A stretch of DNA of 64,000 nucleotides from Phytophthora quininea (GCA_011947345.1 JAAVTG010000388.1:60604-124603), one strand, 5' to 3'. Shown: positions 1 to 9,560, counted from the stretch's first letter. The notes: generated by a model not told the origin, from the sequence alone. A program made the numbers and translations.

Positions 1-1057
1 GCTGACGATGGTGCACCTGCCGGTTGCCAGCGGTGCATGTAATGCCTGCACTTCAAGCACTTGATATTGTATTTCGCCACAGTGCTTCAGAGCCGTTGGA
101 CATAATTTGTGCTCGAGGAGGAGTGTTAAGCAGCTTCCTGGCAGCTAGGAGGTGAGCTGGGGCTATTATCAAACGCTCTATTATCAAACGCTCCGCCTTG
201 CCGATCACAAACCGATGTCGTTTTGTGCGGCATCGACGCTTTCCGCCCTCGCTTTCTAGCAGTAGTAGGTTTTGGACCAAGTTTCCAACTCGATGGCACC
301 GAAATCAGTTGGAACCGCTCGGCCGCCGACGAATTGCTGCACCAAATCGAGCCGCTGGACATCAGAGTTGGTACGACAGCGCTGTGCGCGTACTTGGGAA
401 AACCAGCCTGTAGGATGATGAACGTGCCAGCATGACGTTTATCAGACTTGATCTCATTTGCGATTGTTATCCTGCAACTAGTTCCTGTGGAGAGCACGGC
501 TGTACTGGCCTGGGTTTTCGAGTTGCGGGTTCTGCCACTGATGGGCGCTGCCTTTAGCCGCACACAGCTCCGCGAAGATTTCAACAGAGAATAGCCTTGG
601 ACTGCATCTTGGGTGGTTTCTCGTGTTTGTCGATGTGTATTGGGGGAGTGAAAAGTGATCAAATGGATCGTCCGGGTTGCTTGGCATTGGTTCGGCTCGC
701 TCCAATTTTTATCATGGCGCAAGATGCAGCTCAATGGGATAGTCATGACAGCCACATCGCTCCATTTGGCGTTACAACGCTGCAGTGGATCCGGTTGATT
801 CGAGCGTGCATCGTGTTGGGGATCCCCAGCCCATGCTATACCGTCGAGTTCAACCATAACTCACTATGAATCCTCTCTTTACGTGGCTACTTCAACAATA
901 ACTCATGATGAGTCGCTACGTCAGGAAAATGATGACGATCTGCGTTCACAAAACGCGGCAGGACGTTATTTGCCGAGGGCTTCCCTTCCGGTGGCGTCAC
1001 TCTTCAATTCACCTCGAAGACCATCCGTCTCCGCCAGAAAAAAACTCGAGCTCCACC
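1..1057. other. No supported gene
   Basis: Short overlapping frames occur on both strands, including a 243-codon minus-strand frame at 126-857. I see no recognisable domain, signal peptide or promoter for any of them. The last 60 bases are the 5' leader of the peptide gene at 1058. A C/T-rich Inr-like stretch (CACTCTTCAATTCACC, around 1002-1017) is the only regulatory feature I can suggest. Confidence 0.4.
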
Positions 1058-1216
1058 ATGCAGATCATCAAGGTCCTCGTTGTCGCCGTCGTTGTCGTGC
1101 TGGGCATGACGCAAGTCGCCGCCACCAACAACAACCAAGGAACGTTCAACCGCAACCGTCCCAACCCGGCGCCCGTGACGCCTGCGCCAACTCCGGCTGG
1201 AACGGTGTGGCACTAG
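1058..1216 (+). CDS. Short secreted peptide, NPG/YNR family, member A
   Basis: Encodes a 52-aa peptide. Residues 1-22 form a typical signal peptide (MQIIKVLVVAVVVV core, then QVAA), so a ~30-aa cysteine-free product would be released. The core NNQGTFNRNRPNP is a divergent form of the family core ENPGxYNRGY, and the tail is Pro/Thr/Ala-rich. The start is chosen because MQ plus a Lys at position 5 aligns with the other members in this window. A longer frame starts upstream at 905 but would bury the signal sequence. Function is unknown. The product belongs to a family with relatives at 5109, 7114, 8098, 8503, 15227, 15525, 17054, 18287, 19115 and 20585. Confidence 0.65.
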   Translation: MQIIKVLVVAVVVVLGMTQVAATNNNQGTFNRNRPNPAPVTPAPTPAGTVWH

Positions 1217-2448
1217 ATGCCTTGTGGTTCAGTCTGCCTAGCTCGACGCAAGACAACCTACCAGTACTGTTGTCGTCGCTCTAAACAAAACAAATCTACC
1301 CGAGCGTCGACACAAATGCCTAGTTTGCTTCACGCGCATGCCGTGAATTGTTGTTCGTATGGTCCTGCACTTGGTATTATATGCAGATCAAACATCAGAA
1401 ATTGTGTAGAGGATGTCACTACCGCCAAGCACGCAGTGCAAAATACCGTCAGGATTTGCCTTGCAGGGTAAATTGTGATCGTCATCGGTGAGTTCATTTC
1501 TGACCTGCAGCAAATAGCTAAAGAGTTCGAGTAGCAAAGGTTAGGCCACTCACTCCGGGGGCAATCCGTTCCTATTGACTTGCTAGCGTTTTGATCTTGG
1601 TCAGCGCTTTTTCAGCTTTTGCAGGATGCCTGTCAGACTTCCGAGATTTCTTTTGCAGTCCGTATCGCTCTTGCGATTATTTTTTCGCCACCGTAGACTG
1701 CGTTCTCATTCCCAAGTTTCTTCGTTCAACAACAGCCAAGAAAGTTCACCACGGAGCAGTTTTTCAAACGCTGTCTTCAGATGTTTATGGTACGACCACT
1801 ATTAGAAAATGACAACGTAGCGTTAGTTGACAAGGTTGTTAGGACTTGCAATGGACATGCAAGCATCACTCTAGTAAGAACTACTAGCCAATAGCGGTCT
1901 CGGCAAGAATCACGTGAGTGGACAGCGCAGCAGGTAATTTATGACACAGCGAATGCCACCTCGTTCGTTTCGACAAGTGAATGCTCTGGCGCTTTGTTTG
2001 GTGAGCATAGATGATAGTTTGTAGGGCGATAGAACAGTGTTGAGGTGAAACGGAGCGAAATCTACGTTTTTTCAAGGTTTCCCATAGAATGAATCGGTCC
2101 GACTGTATGCTACTCTGAGTTATTGTCTCCGCCAGAGCGAATTAATTGCCGATACGCTTTCCATACACAAGCTACAAACTGGTGCGAAGGTTGAAAGTTC
2201 CTAGGTCTCAAACACACAATAATAAGCCAGACCAAAGCGTATAAGGCACAGTCTCTACCGATCTCAGGAGAATAAATGCCCCCCTAAAAAAATAAAAACT
2301 GTTGCTGTCTTCAGAGACTTCTTCATAGCTCACGGGGCAGGTAAAGCTTTCATTTATTCACCTTAGACTACATAAAATATTGTGCAGCCTTGAAACGTTC
2401 AACCTGCTCATTTCGATTTCAACTTGTGAGACGATCGGCTACCAACAT
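1217..2448. other. Intergenic, no supported gene
   Basis: AT-rich sequence with only short frames. I recognise no domain, repeat or RNA gene here. Confidence 0.4.
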
Positions 2449-3093
2449 TTAAGCAGTCGTCGAGTACGCAGATTTCTGTTTCTTCGCACTCGTAAGCTTC
2501 TTGTCTTCTTGCAATTCTTCTTGTTGTCGTCCTTCCTGGTCTTCACTGGAAGAACCAACATCGCTGGTATTACTGGCCGTGGTCTGGAAAACATCTTCGA
2601 TGTCCGAAGTTGCCTCGTCGTTCTCCAGCGTAGCTTGATAGACCGTCAGTGAGATCTGGCCGAGCGTGTCCATGAAAGTGTTCATGTCTGTCAAGTCACT
2701 GCCAATGACTTTTTCCAGAATGCGTTAGAGCTCGGAGTCCCCGAAGATGCTTCTTAAGGAAAACTTGACACCACTAAAGCTGGCGTCGCTAACATCTTCA
2801 TCTCCGAAAAATCCAGAGCCGTTGAATATGGCCTCCAGTAGGTCAAGTAGAGTGAGTTTGTTCAGGTCTTTGTCCTTGAGCTGGCTCACATCCAAAGCAG
2901 TCGACTCACTGCCATCGCTTCCGCTGCCCAGGTGGATCAAATAGCTGCTTCCAGTCTCGTTTGGTTCGTTGAATGGGTTGTCACAACTGGCGCTATCAGC
3001 CGTTGACACAGCACCTCGAAATTTGCTAGGATGTTTGGCCTGGACGGCGACAACGAATGCAATTGCGAGAACGACAGCGACTGGGAATTTTAT
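2449..3093 (-). pseudogene. Decayed secreted-protein gene (lost start, one internal stop)
   Basis: Read on the minus strand, an open frame begins with a strong signal peptide (KFPVAVVLAIAFVVAVQA, then KHPSKFRG). The codon where ATG is expected is ATA (3091-3093). The frame runs to TAA at 2725-2727 and then continues in the same frame for another 92 codons to 2449. The conserved open frame on both sides suggests an ancestral protein of about 213 aa with an acidic, Ser-rich and Gln/Glu/Lys-rich C-terminal part. The nearest in-frame ATG lies far upstream (3474, or 3264 for a shorter version) and would bury the signal sequence. There is no recognised domain. It is probably a former secreted effector. 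Both lesions are substitutions. Confidence 0.55.
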
Positions 3094-3936
3094 TCGTTTG
3101 TTGTTTGGGGGTGTTGAGATATGAAGAATGAAAACCAGCTTTGAACGAGCAAAAGCAGTGACTATGGACAGGATTGCTTTTATTCCTTCGGTTTTGTTGA
3201 TATTCATTACGAGCAGATTACGGTAATCTCTATCTCCCAAGCGCGGTGAAAATCGATTGGATGTGAATCTGCAATCGACGCGGATGCGGACACAGGAGAG
3301 AAAAATAAGATATTGAATTGCTCTCGCTGCAGCATGACTTTGGTCAATTCTTCGCTGTACAGTGGAGCACACCATCCAAGGCTGATTCACAAGCGGAAAA
3401 TTTTCTGTCAGCAAAGAGGAAAACAAGAGGTACGAGTTTCGAGGAGTGAACGGAATGTCCAACACAGGACACATCGAGAGAAACTATATCAAGGCTTCAG
3501 CACCAAAAGCGGTGCCTTCTTGGTCATTCGTCCCCACATCGACGGAACTATATTGTCTAGTCTAAAGAAATACAAGGCTTCTATAGCAAAAAAACTCATA
3601 AAAACGAAATAGAAGGCCATTACCCCCAAAGTTAATCACTTCAATTTCATACATCGTCAACCAAAGACGAAGCGGCTTGGTCAACAAAGCTTACCATGTA
3701 GGAGAAAAAACTGCTTGCCAAATTCACAACAACAACAAAATGCTTGAGAACCCGGAGCAAAACGCGCGTAAGCCTGAAGTTGTCAAGCAAAAATGGCAGA
3801 GTCAACGACGAGTGATTTCCAAGGAGATCATATACCCACACTAATGGCTCAAGTTCTTCTCCAATCACAATGTTCAATCGATGCTTGTGCTAGAAAATCT
3901 CTTGCAGCCCGTTCAGACGACCAATCCACTAACTCG
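3094..3936. other. Intergenic, no supported gene
   Basis: This is the 5' side of the decayed gene at 2449-3093 and the 3' side of the RxLR-like gene at 3937-4389. I see only short frames and no known element. Confidence 0.35.
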
Positions 3937-4389
3937 TTAATCAACTCCGTTGTTAGTTACGATCCTGTAGAACTTCCCGTACAAGAGGTACCGCTGGTAG
4001 TCTGGGTCCGCCTTCAGCTTGTCAATGTTACCCGACTCCTTGAAGTACTGGCGCGTGAGCGACTCGAGCTTCAATCCGTCCCAGGCATCGTCGGGGGTGT
4101 TTCCTTTCTTGTACCACAGCTTGAAGGTGTCAAACTGCTTCTTGATTTTCGGGTCGGCTGTCAGCATCTTGCTCTTCAGACGGACTTTGGCGCTACGAAA
4201 TGCCTGGTTGTTAAAACCTGTCTCTTCATCTTCAGCGTGGTCGATCTCGTCACTTGACGTTCGTACGTAAGTAGCTGGGGTGAGGTCCTCATTCGACAGG
4301 ATAGCCTGACCAACGTTCTTGGTCGACGTCGCATCGGAACCGGAAAGCACAGCGATGACAGCAGCCAGAACAAGGTGGCAAAGGCGCAT
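3937..4389 (-). CDS. RxLR-like secreted effector candidate with non-canonical motif
   Basis: Encodes 150 aa. Residues 1-20 are a signal peptide (MRLCHLVLAAVIAVLSGSDA). At residues 41-58 the sequence YVRTSSDEIDHAEDEET sits exactly where Phytophthora RxLR-dEER effectors carry RxLR and EER; here RxLR reads TYVR and EER reads EET. The C-terminal half is helical and contains a W-motif-like segment (FKLWYKKGNTPDDAWDGL, residues 89-106) and a Tyr-rich end (YQRYLLYGKFYR), as in WY-fold effectors. The inner ATG at 4389 is chosen over one 12 codons upstream because it opens the signal peptide and lies about 50 bp after a good Inr/FPR promoter. RxLR effectors are secreted and act in host cells; that role is inferred here. 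Confidence 0.7.
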   Translation of the reverse strand: MRLCHLVLAAVIAVLSGSDATSTKNVGQAILSNEDLTPATYVRTSSDEIDHAEDEETGFNNQAFRSAKVRLKSKMLTADPKIKKQFDTFKLWYKKGNTPDDAWDGLKLESLTRQYFKESGNIDKLKADPDYQRYLLYGKFYRIVTNNGVD

Positions 4390-4417
4390 GGTAAGAATTG
4401 AAGGTGTTGGGTGGGTG

Positions 4418-4440
4418 GAAGGCAAAAATTGGAATGACCT
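4418..4440 (-). promoter_or_regulatory. Oomycete Inr/FPR core promoter of the RxLR-like gene
   Basis: On the minus strand the sequence reads GGTCATTCCAATTTTTGCC. This is a close match to the oomycete initiator (TCATTCC) followed by the flanking promoter region, and it ends about 30-50 bp before the ATG at 4389. Confidence 0.6.
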
Positions 4441-4594
4441 GTCACGCTCAATAGGTCCAGCATTTCAAACCTTTTAGGGAAGAGCACTTGTTCCTCATGA
4501 CATTGACTTGAACACTAAGTTGCGTGGTGATGGAGCGCTGGCTTTGCTTGGATGGTGCTTGGAGGCGTATTTGGATGAGTCCGGAAGACGTTCC

Positions 4595-4705
4595 TTGTCA
4601 AGTCTCACCTCGATCTGCCCGCAATCTGGATCTCTCAAACACGAGAATTTGCTGCCATAGCTGCGTCAAAGTTTGCGTCAGTATGACACACCACGCAAAC
4701 TCGGA
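4595..4705. promoter_or_regulatory. Dispersed upstream block with 8-bp inverted repeat
   Basis: GTTTGCGT (4671-4678) and ACGCAAAC (4693-4700) form an 8-bp inverted repeat with a 14-bp spacer. The surrounding ~100 bp matches, in inverted orientation, the block at 11460-11570. Related decayed versions lie at 13950-14085, 18060-18160 and 19940-20060. Here it lies about 410-510 bp upstream of the peptide gene at 5109. A binding site for a dimeric regulator is one possible reading; a shared duplicated promoter segment is another. Confidence 0.4.
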
Positions 4706-4848
4706 TACCTATGCCAGGATCGGCTAACGCTGCCACCACGTGACACGACAGCGAATTGACTAGTTGCCCGCTGGTACGCAATCAACCATTCAGTACGACA
4801 TCCACAGAGCACCGACAGGACTTTGCCAATGCTGTGAATCAAGGAGAT

Positions 4849-4950
4849 TTTGTATTAGTCACGCCGGCGTGCTTACTCCCGGTGCCGAAGATGCTGTTCG
4901 CAAATCTTGGTGACAGCTGTGATTACAAACGTGTACATTAGTAGTCACGT
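4849..4950 (+). promoter_or_regulatory. Paired ATTAGTCAC-type blocks upstream of peptide gene B
   Basis: TTGTATTAGTCAC followed by GCGTGCTTAC (about 4850-4875) and GATTACAAAC..ACATTA..AGTCACGTG (4921-4952) recur almost unchanged, in the same order and spacing, upstream of peptide gene O (20390-20480). The second block also occurs before gene F (11648-11675). Conservation against an otherwise diverged background suggests upstream control elements. Confidence 0.5.
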
Positions 4951-5052
4951 GTGCCTGAACAAAGTGCATGCTATCTCCTGTCGACTCCTTCATAGAAGGA
5001 AAGTGGACTCGTTCGAAGTTCATCCTGCCGAAACCAGCCCACGAGCACTTTG

Positions 5053-5078
5053 TTCATTCCTCAGTTTCATTCGCGGTC
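5053..5078 (+). promoter_or_regulatory. Oomycete Inr/FPR core promoter of peptide gene B
   Basis: TTCATTCCTCAGTTTCATTC matches the oomycete initiator followed by the flanking promoter region. It lies about 35-55 bp before the ATG at 5109, which supports that start. Confidence 0.6.
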
Positions 5079-5108
5079 CGTCGACACCACAAGCAAGCGT
5101 GATCCAAG

Positions 5109-5303
5109 ATGCAGCTCGCCCAAATTCTGCTCGTCGCCGTTGTGGTCGTATTGAGCGCTCAAGTCGGCGCGTATATCCCGGAGAACTCGGGAGTTTACAA
5201 CCGCGGCCGTCCTCGGACCCCAAGGCCCAACAACTCAAATTTCCCGGAGCCGAACCGAGAACATATCCCCGAGAACAGAGGAGTGTACACTCGTCACGCC
5301 TAA
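5109..5303 (+). CDS. Short secreted peptide, member B, with two core repeats
   Basis: Encodes 64 aa. Residues 1-21 are the family signal peptide (MQLAQILLVAVVVV, cleaved near AQVGA). The mature part carries the core twice: IPENSGVYNRGR (about residues 23-34) and IPENRGVYTRHA (53-64), separated by a Pro/Asn-rich linker. It has no cysteine. This is the only member seen with two cores, which suggests that the core is the functional unit and that a precursor could yield more than one peptide. The Inr/FPR at 5053-5078 and paired upstream blocks at 4849-4950 support expression. The proteolytic fate and target are unknown. Confidence 0.75.
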   Translation: MQLAQILLVAVVVVLSAQVGAYIPENSGVYNRGRPRTPRPNNSNFPEPNREHIPENRGVYTRHA

Positions 5304-6740
5304 CGTAAAGTTGGTTTCCTGCTGACTCCTGCAGATTTTAGTTTTCGCGGCACCAACGATAAACGGTTCGACTAACGGAGAAGCTGCCTCGTCGACAACG
5401 ACAGTAGCCTGACCGTAATTGTCTTTGACAAAATCAACATCCAAAAAGATGCCACTCCTTTTGTTGGTGTGTTTTGCTGCTGTGTGACGTCGGGACAAAT
5501 GTAGGTCGATGTCGGGTTTCGTGCTAAGTACACGCGTTGTCGCATCAAAATCGAAGACCAGCTTGTTTTTACGTGGTCCCCGGGCCGGCGGAATAAAATG
5601 GCTGCACGAAGCTCCGAACAGCAAACGCTGCTGTTCGATCTTACATAGCACTTGCACTTAGTTAGTTGATTCAGTTGCTTAACTTGTTTCCTGGTTGTTC
5701 TTATGGTTGGGGGTATTTGCTATTCTGAAATCTGATCTGTTGAATGATGATTGAATTTGAATGGGGTATTTGAATGTGAAGTTAATCATTTCTTTTCTTC
5801 TGGATGTTTTCTGTAGGCCCTCCGCCCGGCAGCCCCCGCAGGGACTCGAACCCCAACCGGAGGGATGAAGTGATGCCCTCGCTTGAAGCCCTCGGTCGTG
5901 GAGTGACGCCCACGGATCAGCCTGAAGTCGGGATACCCGCATATTACGCCCGTACCTGCTCGTAAGTGACGACTGCGGATCAAGCTCAAGTCTCAGGGAG
6001 CGGGAAGCGATGTCCCCGCGAGACGCCCTATACCTTCGCTCGGGAAATGACGACCCCGGGTCGAGCGCACCGCGTCAACGTGACTGTGCAATGAGTGAGT
6101 GGCACCGGTGGAGTGCTGGATTGCCGTTGAGCCTCGTGGAGAAGTCATGGAGCACGATGGAGGCGACGAGTAGGGCCTCGTCGCTCAAGGCAACTCGTGA
6201 TCTAGTGGCATGGGTTGGAACGGATATTAGGACTCGTCAGCGGAGTCTGCTAGCTAGTGCAGTGTTTACTTTGTCTGAATGCTGACCAACAAACCTCACT
6301 CCAAAACGAAGTGAAAGAAGACAGCTCGAACGAACCTGTTTAGGCTCTTACACTAAAAATGTCGTCGTGGACGCAATCGGGTTTGGCCCTCGGACGTCCA
6401 CTCTTGGAGCATTCAGTGCTACGGTCCAGTGGACATTGCATTTTAGCACAAGGTTTGAATATTGCTCAAACTTCGAGGGTCTATTGGTTAGAATAGACGA
6501 CCTTCGTATAGCGGTGACTCCATCTATCCATCGGTTTCCCTGCCTTCCGCCGTTCATAAGTCGACGCATCACATCGAGGAATTTCACCTGTTCTGCTTAA
6601 ATGGGCCTGGTAGGTTTAAATTCTGAGAGTCTTCATATAGTGGAATATTTAACTCGATCGAACGCAAGAAAAATTCGATCGTCAACCTTAGAGCTTCAAA
6701 GCGGAAATCACCTCTATCAGAGGACCTACCGAGCCGAATG
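5304..6740. other. Intergenic, diverged repetitive-looking sequence
   Basis: GC-rich 5810-6250 holds degenerate internal repetition (for example GGATCAGCCTGAAGTC and GGATCAAGCTCAAGTC about 70 bp apart) and looks like part of an old dispersed repeat, but I cannot name it. I see no credible gene. A fragment resembling a tRNA T-arm around 5830-5850 was considered and rejected. Confidence 0.3.
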
Positions 6741-6819
6741 CCTCGACAAGTTTGAGCGCAATTTTATAATCTTGCACACTACTCTAATGCTTTTCAACCT
6801 CATTCTCTGCTTGAAGGTG
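6741..6819 (+). repeat. 79-bp inverted repeat, left copy
   Basis: Pairs with 7588-7666 on the other strand at about 90 % identity. The two copies sit immediately outside the left arm (6820-7586) of the large inverted duplication, so that arm is bracketed like cargo between terminal inverted repeats. I saw no clear target-site duplication at 6741 or 7666. Confidence 0.6.
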
Positions 6820-7052
6820 CAGTGCAGAGCCATCGTTCTCGTCGTCGCTGTCTGAGTATTAAAGCTCCAGACCCACCAACGGCCAACATAATGAAGATGG
6901 TGCTCGGCCAATCAACAAACATTGGAGCAATGACTACGGCCTTTATGCTGCAAATCACAGCGAAGAATAAAGCCGCATGCTTGCGGCTTCATCAACATTG
7001 ATCGCGTGCTGCATTCAAATGTTTAAGCAGGGTTTGCTGCCAGCTTCACTGC

Positions 7053-7072
7053 TCTTCATTCCTCAACGTTCG
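7053..7072 (+). promoter_or_regulatory. Inr-type core promoter of peptide gene C
   Basis: CTTCATTCCTCAACGTTCGC contains the oomycete initiator TCATTCC and lies about 40-60 bp before the ATG at 7114. The identical element for gene D lies at about 8286-8305 on the minus strand. Confidence 0.55.
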
Positions 7073-7113
7073 CATCGCCACCGACCTCAAGCAACAAGCA
7101 GAAATTCGTCAAG

Positions 7114-7260
7114 ATGCAGTTCATTAAGGCGTTCTTCCTTGCCATTGTCGTCGTGCTCGGCGTGACCCAAGCCAGTGGGGAAAGTACTGCTCGAGGTGAA
7201 AACCCAGGCATTTACAATCGCGGTTACAAGCCTGGAAGCGATACTGGGGCCATCAATTGA
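7114..7260 (+). CDS. Short secreted peptide, member C
   Basis: Encodes 48 aa. The signal peptide is MQFIKAFFLAIVVVLGVTQA and the mature part is about 27 aa with the canonical core ENPGIYNRGY (residues 29-38) and a Gly/Asp tail. There is no cysteine. It lies inside the left arm of the inverted duplication and is identical at protein level to member D (8098-8244), which it faces tail to tail. It is too short for most gene finders. The Inr at 7053-7072 fixes the start. Biological role unknown. Confidence 0.75.
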   Translation: MQFIKAFFLAIVVVLGVTQASGESTARGENPGIYNRGYKPGSDTGAIN

Positions 7261-7587
7261 GAGTCCAACTCCGTAGCTTTGAAAGTTTGAAGCGATTAAC
7301 CCGGATAATCAATGGTCTTCGATGCCGTCCGAAAAGCATTGTGTTACCTTTGTGGAATTACATGCTTGAACAGTACTTGCCATGGCAGCTCGCTCTTGTC
7401 GTATTTTTAAGCTTAACTACTAGCCCATTCCTCGATGAAACACGGAACTAAAGTCGCCAAAATTCATCACGACCTCCTTGATCGTTCAGTGCCAACATTC
7501 GTGAGAATTCGATCCAACAGAATTCTCAATTACGAAGACCAGTGAACAGTACATGCGATTTAGGGTAGTCTATCGACGAAAGAAAAA

Positions 7588-7666
7588 CAACTTTAAGCAA
7601 AGAATGAGGTTGAAAAGCGTTAGAGAAGTGTGCAAGATTATAAAGTTGCGCTCAAGCTTGTCGAGG
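7588..7666 (-). repeat. 79-bp inverted repeat, right copy
   Basis: Inverted partner of 6741-6819, lying one base inside the spacer next to the left arm. The remainder of the spacer (7667-7770) shows no gene. The 15-bp string TAACACAACGCTTTT at the inner edge of the right arm also occurs at 8012-8026, a microhomology that could mark a template switch. Confidence 0.55.
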
Positions 7667-7770
7667 TTTGCACACTGGCTAGGATATTTTCCGCATTCAA
7701 CAGAGCGGACTCAAACTCTCAAACACCTCGCCGTCCGTAGATGCCAACTGTGCCAACAGTAACACAACGC

Positions 7771-8538
7771 TTTTCTTTCGTCGATAGACTACCCTAAATC
7801 GCATGTACTGTTCACTGGTCTTCGTAATTGAGAATTCTGTTGGATCGAATTCTCACGAATGTTGGCACTGAACGATCAAGGAGGTCGTGATGAATTTTGG
7901 CGACTTTAGTTCCGTGTTTCATCGAGGAATGGGCTAGTAGTTAAGCTTAAAAAATACGACAAGAGCGAGCTGCCATGGCAAGTACTGTTCAAGCATGTAA
8001 TTCCACAAAGGTAACACAACGCTTTTCGGACGGCATCGAAGACCATTGATTATCCGGGTTAATCGCTTCAAACTTTCAAAGCTACGGAGTTGGACTCTCA
8101 ATTGATGGCCCCAGTATCGCTTCCAGGCTTGTAACCGCGATTGTAAATGCCTGGGTTTTCACCTCGAGCAGTACTTTCCCCACTGGCTTGGGTCACGCCG
8201 AGCACGACGACAATGGCAAGGAAGAACGCCTTAATGAACTGCATCTTGACGAATTTCTGCTTGTTGCTTGAGGTCGGTGGCGATGCGAACGTTGAGGAAT
8301 GAAGAGCAGTGAAGCTGGCAGCAAACCCTGCTTAAACATTTGAATGCAGCACGCGATCAATGTTGATGAAGCCGCAAGCATGCGGCTTTATTCTTCGCTG
8401 TGATTTGCAGCATAAAGGCCGTAGTCATTGCTCCAATGTTTGTTGATTGGCCGAGCACCATCTTCATTATGTTGGCCGTTGGTGGGTCTGAAGCTTTAAT
8501 ACTCAAACAGCGACGACGAGAACGATGGCTCTGCACTG
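7771..8538 (-). repeat. Right arm of inverted duplication
   Basis: Partner of 6820-7586 across a 184-bp spacer. This arm is continuous with the complete peptide gene E (8503-8664), so it probably represents the original arrangement and the left arm the copy. Confidence 0.85.
8098..8244 (-). CDS. Short secreted peptide, member D (duplicate of C)
   Basis: Encodes the same 48-aa precursor as 7114-7260, with signal peptide and core ENPGIYNRGY, on the opposite strand. Its promoter region is also duplicated intact, so two identical expression units point at each other across the palindrome. Convergent transcription could give double-stranded RNA from the spacer; this is inference only. Confidence 0.75.
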   Translation of the reverse strand: MQFIKAFFLAIVVVLGVTQASGESTARGENPGIYNRGYKPGSDTGAIN

Positions 8539-8664
8539 GTGCGTCGGGTTGTAACCACGGTTGAACTGTCCCGGATTTTCGTCGATGGTCTTGCGAACGT
8601 TGGCGTCGACTTGAACACTCAGAACAACCATGACACCGACAAAAAGAATATTGGTGATCTGCAT
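8503..8664 (-). CDS. Short secreted peptide, member E
   Basis: Encodes 53 aa. The signal peptide is MQITNILFVGVMVVLSVQVDA, followed by a ~32-aa mature part with core DENPGQFNRGYNP (residues 28-40). It then has an unusual C-terminal extension HQCRAIVLVVAV that contains the only cysteine and is hydrophobic. The extension lies inside the right arm of the inverted duplication, and the same extension, without the gene, starts the left arm at 6820. The tail may therefore be a recent fusion, or the original tail may have been read out of the neighbouring sequence. An Inr-like CTCCATTCAACTCAAACC lies about 20-40 bp upstream. Confidence 0.65.
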   Translation of the reverse strand: MQITNILFVGVMVVLSVQVDANVRKTIDENPGQFNRGYNPTHQCRAIVLVVAV

Positions 8665-8779
8665 CTCGGCTTACGTGTTGGCGGGTTTGAGTTGAATGGA
8701 GATGTTTCTCGTTGGAGACCAGTGACGACACTTTCGTTGAAGCTCTTGTGCCATGGTCAAAGCTGGCTTTGTTAGGTTG

Positions 8780-9560
8780 ATTTCAATTTTTCAAACGGTA
8801 GCCTCAAGTCCAAGAACCGAGCTTGGAACCAACGGAGTTGTAGAGGATATCCAGTACTGCAAGTTGGAGAAACGGCAAGAATACTAGGGTGTCACTTCGG
8901 TCTTGTGGATACTACCGAAATCAATTGGGCTATACGAAAGCAGAAAGTGGAAAACAGATTGAGGGTAGCGACAAAAATATCCAACTCGATAAGAATCCTT
9001 CTTTTCAATACGGTGGCGTTGCCGGCAATACTATTTACTGGCCAACATTTTACGATGCCATCCAAAGTGCTAACGCAATTCGAATTGATGCAAAAAGCTA
9101 TTATTTGGCAATGCACACTTGATGATACAGGGTCAAACATAAAATCGCTCCTGGCTTGCTATTTACTAGTGTAGAACAGGGTGGAATGGGATTGTAAAAT
9201 ACTGTGATACCTCTGAAAGCGACACGAACGAATCAAGCAGAACGATGGCTACAAAGTTGCAAAGGACAACTATGTGGCAGCTTGGCATTCGCTTGCGCAT
9301 CCAACACAGTGCACTACTACAGATTGCTGCCAATTCACCCGAACTTCGGCAAAGCAAGTAAAAAATGTAGTCGCCAAGGTATCCGGGAAAATTCCCGCCA
9401 AAAAGAGCAACAGTACAGGAGTTAGGCAGATTAGAGCTGTGGGAGATCATCACAAAACAACTACAAATCCAGCCCATACAGACTGTGGAACATACAGTGG
9501 CCAACTTGGGAGAAGAATTGGAATGGTTTCCAAGTCCAATTGGCATCTAGTGCGTTATAC
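8780..9560 (+). mobile_element. LINE-type reverse transcriptase fragment
   Basis: A decayed frame around 8850-9174 resembles the C-terminal (thumb/connection) part of L1-like reverse transcriptases. It has a 'LGCHFG' block, then W-I-x-K-x-x-x-RL, 'NTVALPAILFTG' and 'KAIIWQC'. After stops it continues with a 'KRHERIKQN' stretch near 9225. No endonuclease or complete palm is present. It is a dead fragment truncated on both sides. Its boundaries are approximate. Confidence 0.55.

Larger units (their letters stand above)
6820..7586 (+). repeat. Left arm of 767-bp inverted duplication
   Basis: Reverse-complementary to 7771-8538 with three substitutions and one A/T-run length difference by eye, about 99.5 % identity. 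It contains peptide gene C and its promoter. The outer end (6820) falls at a point corresponding to codon 42/43 of peptide gene E, so only the 3' end of that gene is present on this side. Confidence 0.85.

Noticed and set aside
126..857. 243-codon minus-strand frame
   Set aside because: No domain, no promoter, Ser/Arg/Thr-rich composition, and equally long frames lie on the other strand.
5820..5890. tRNA-like T-arm (GGGGTTCGAGTCCC on the minus strand)
   Set aside because: No matching acceptor, D-arm or anticodon arm could be assembled upstream; only a T-arm-like string is present.
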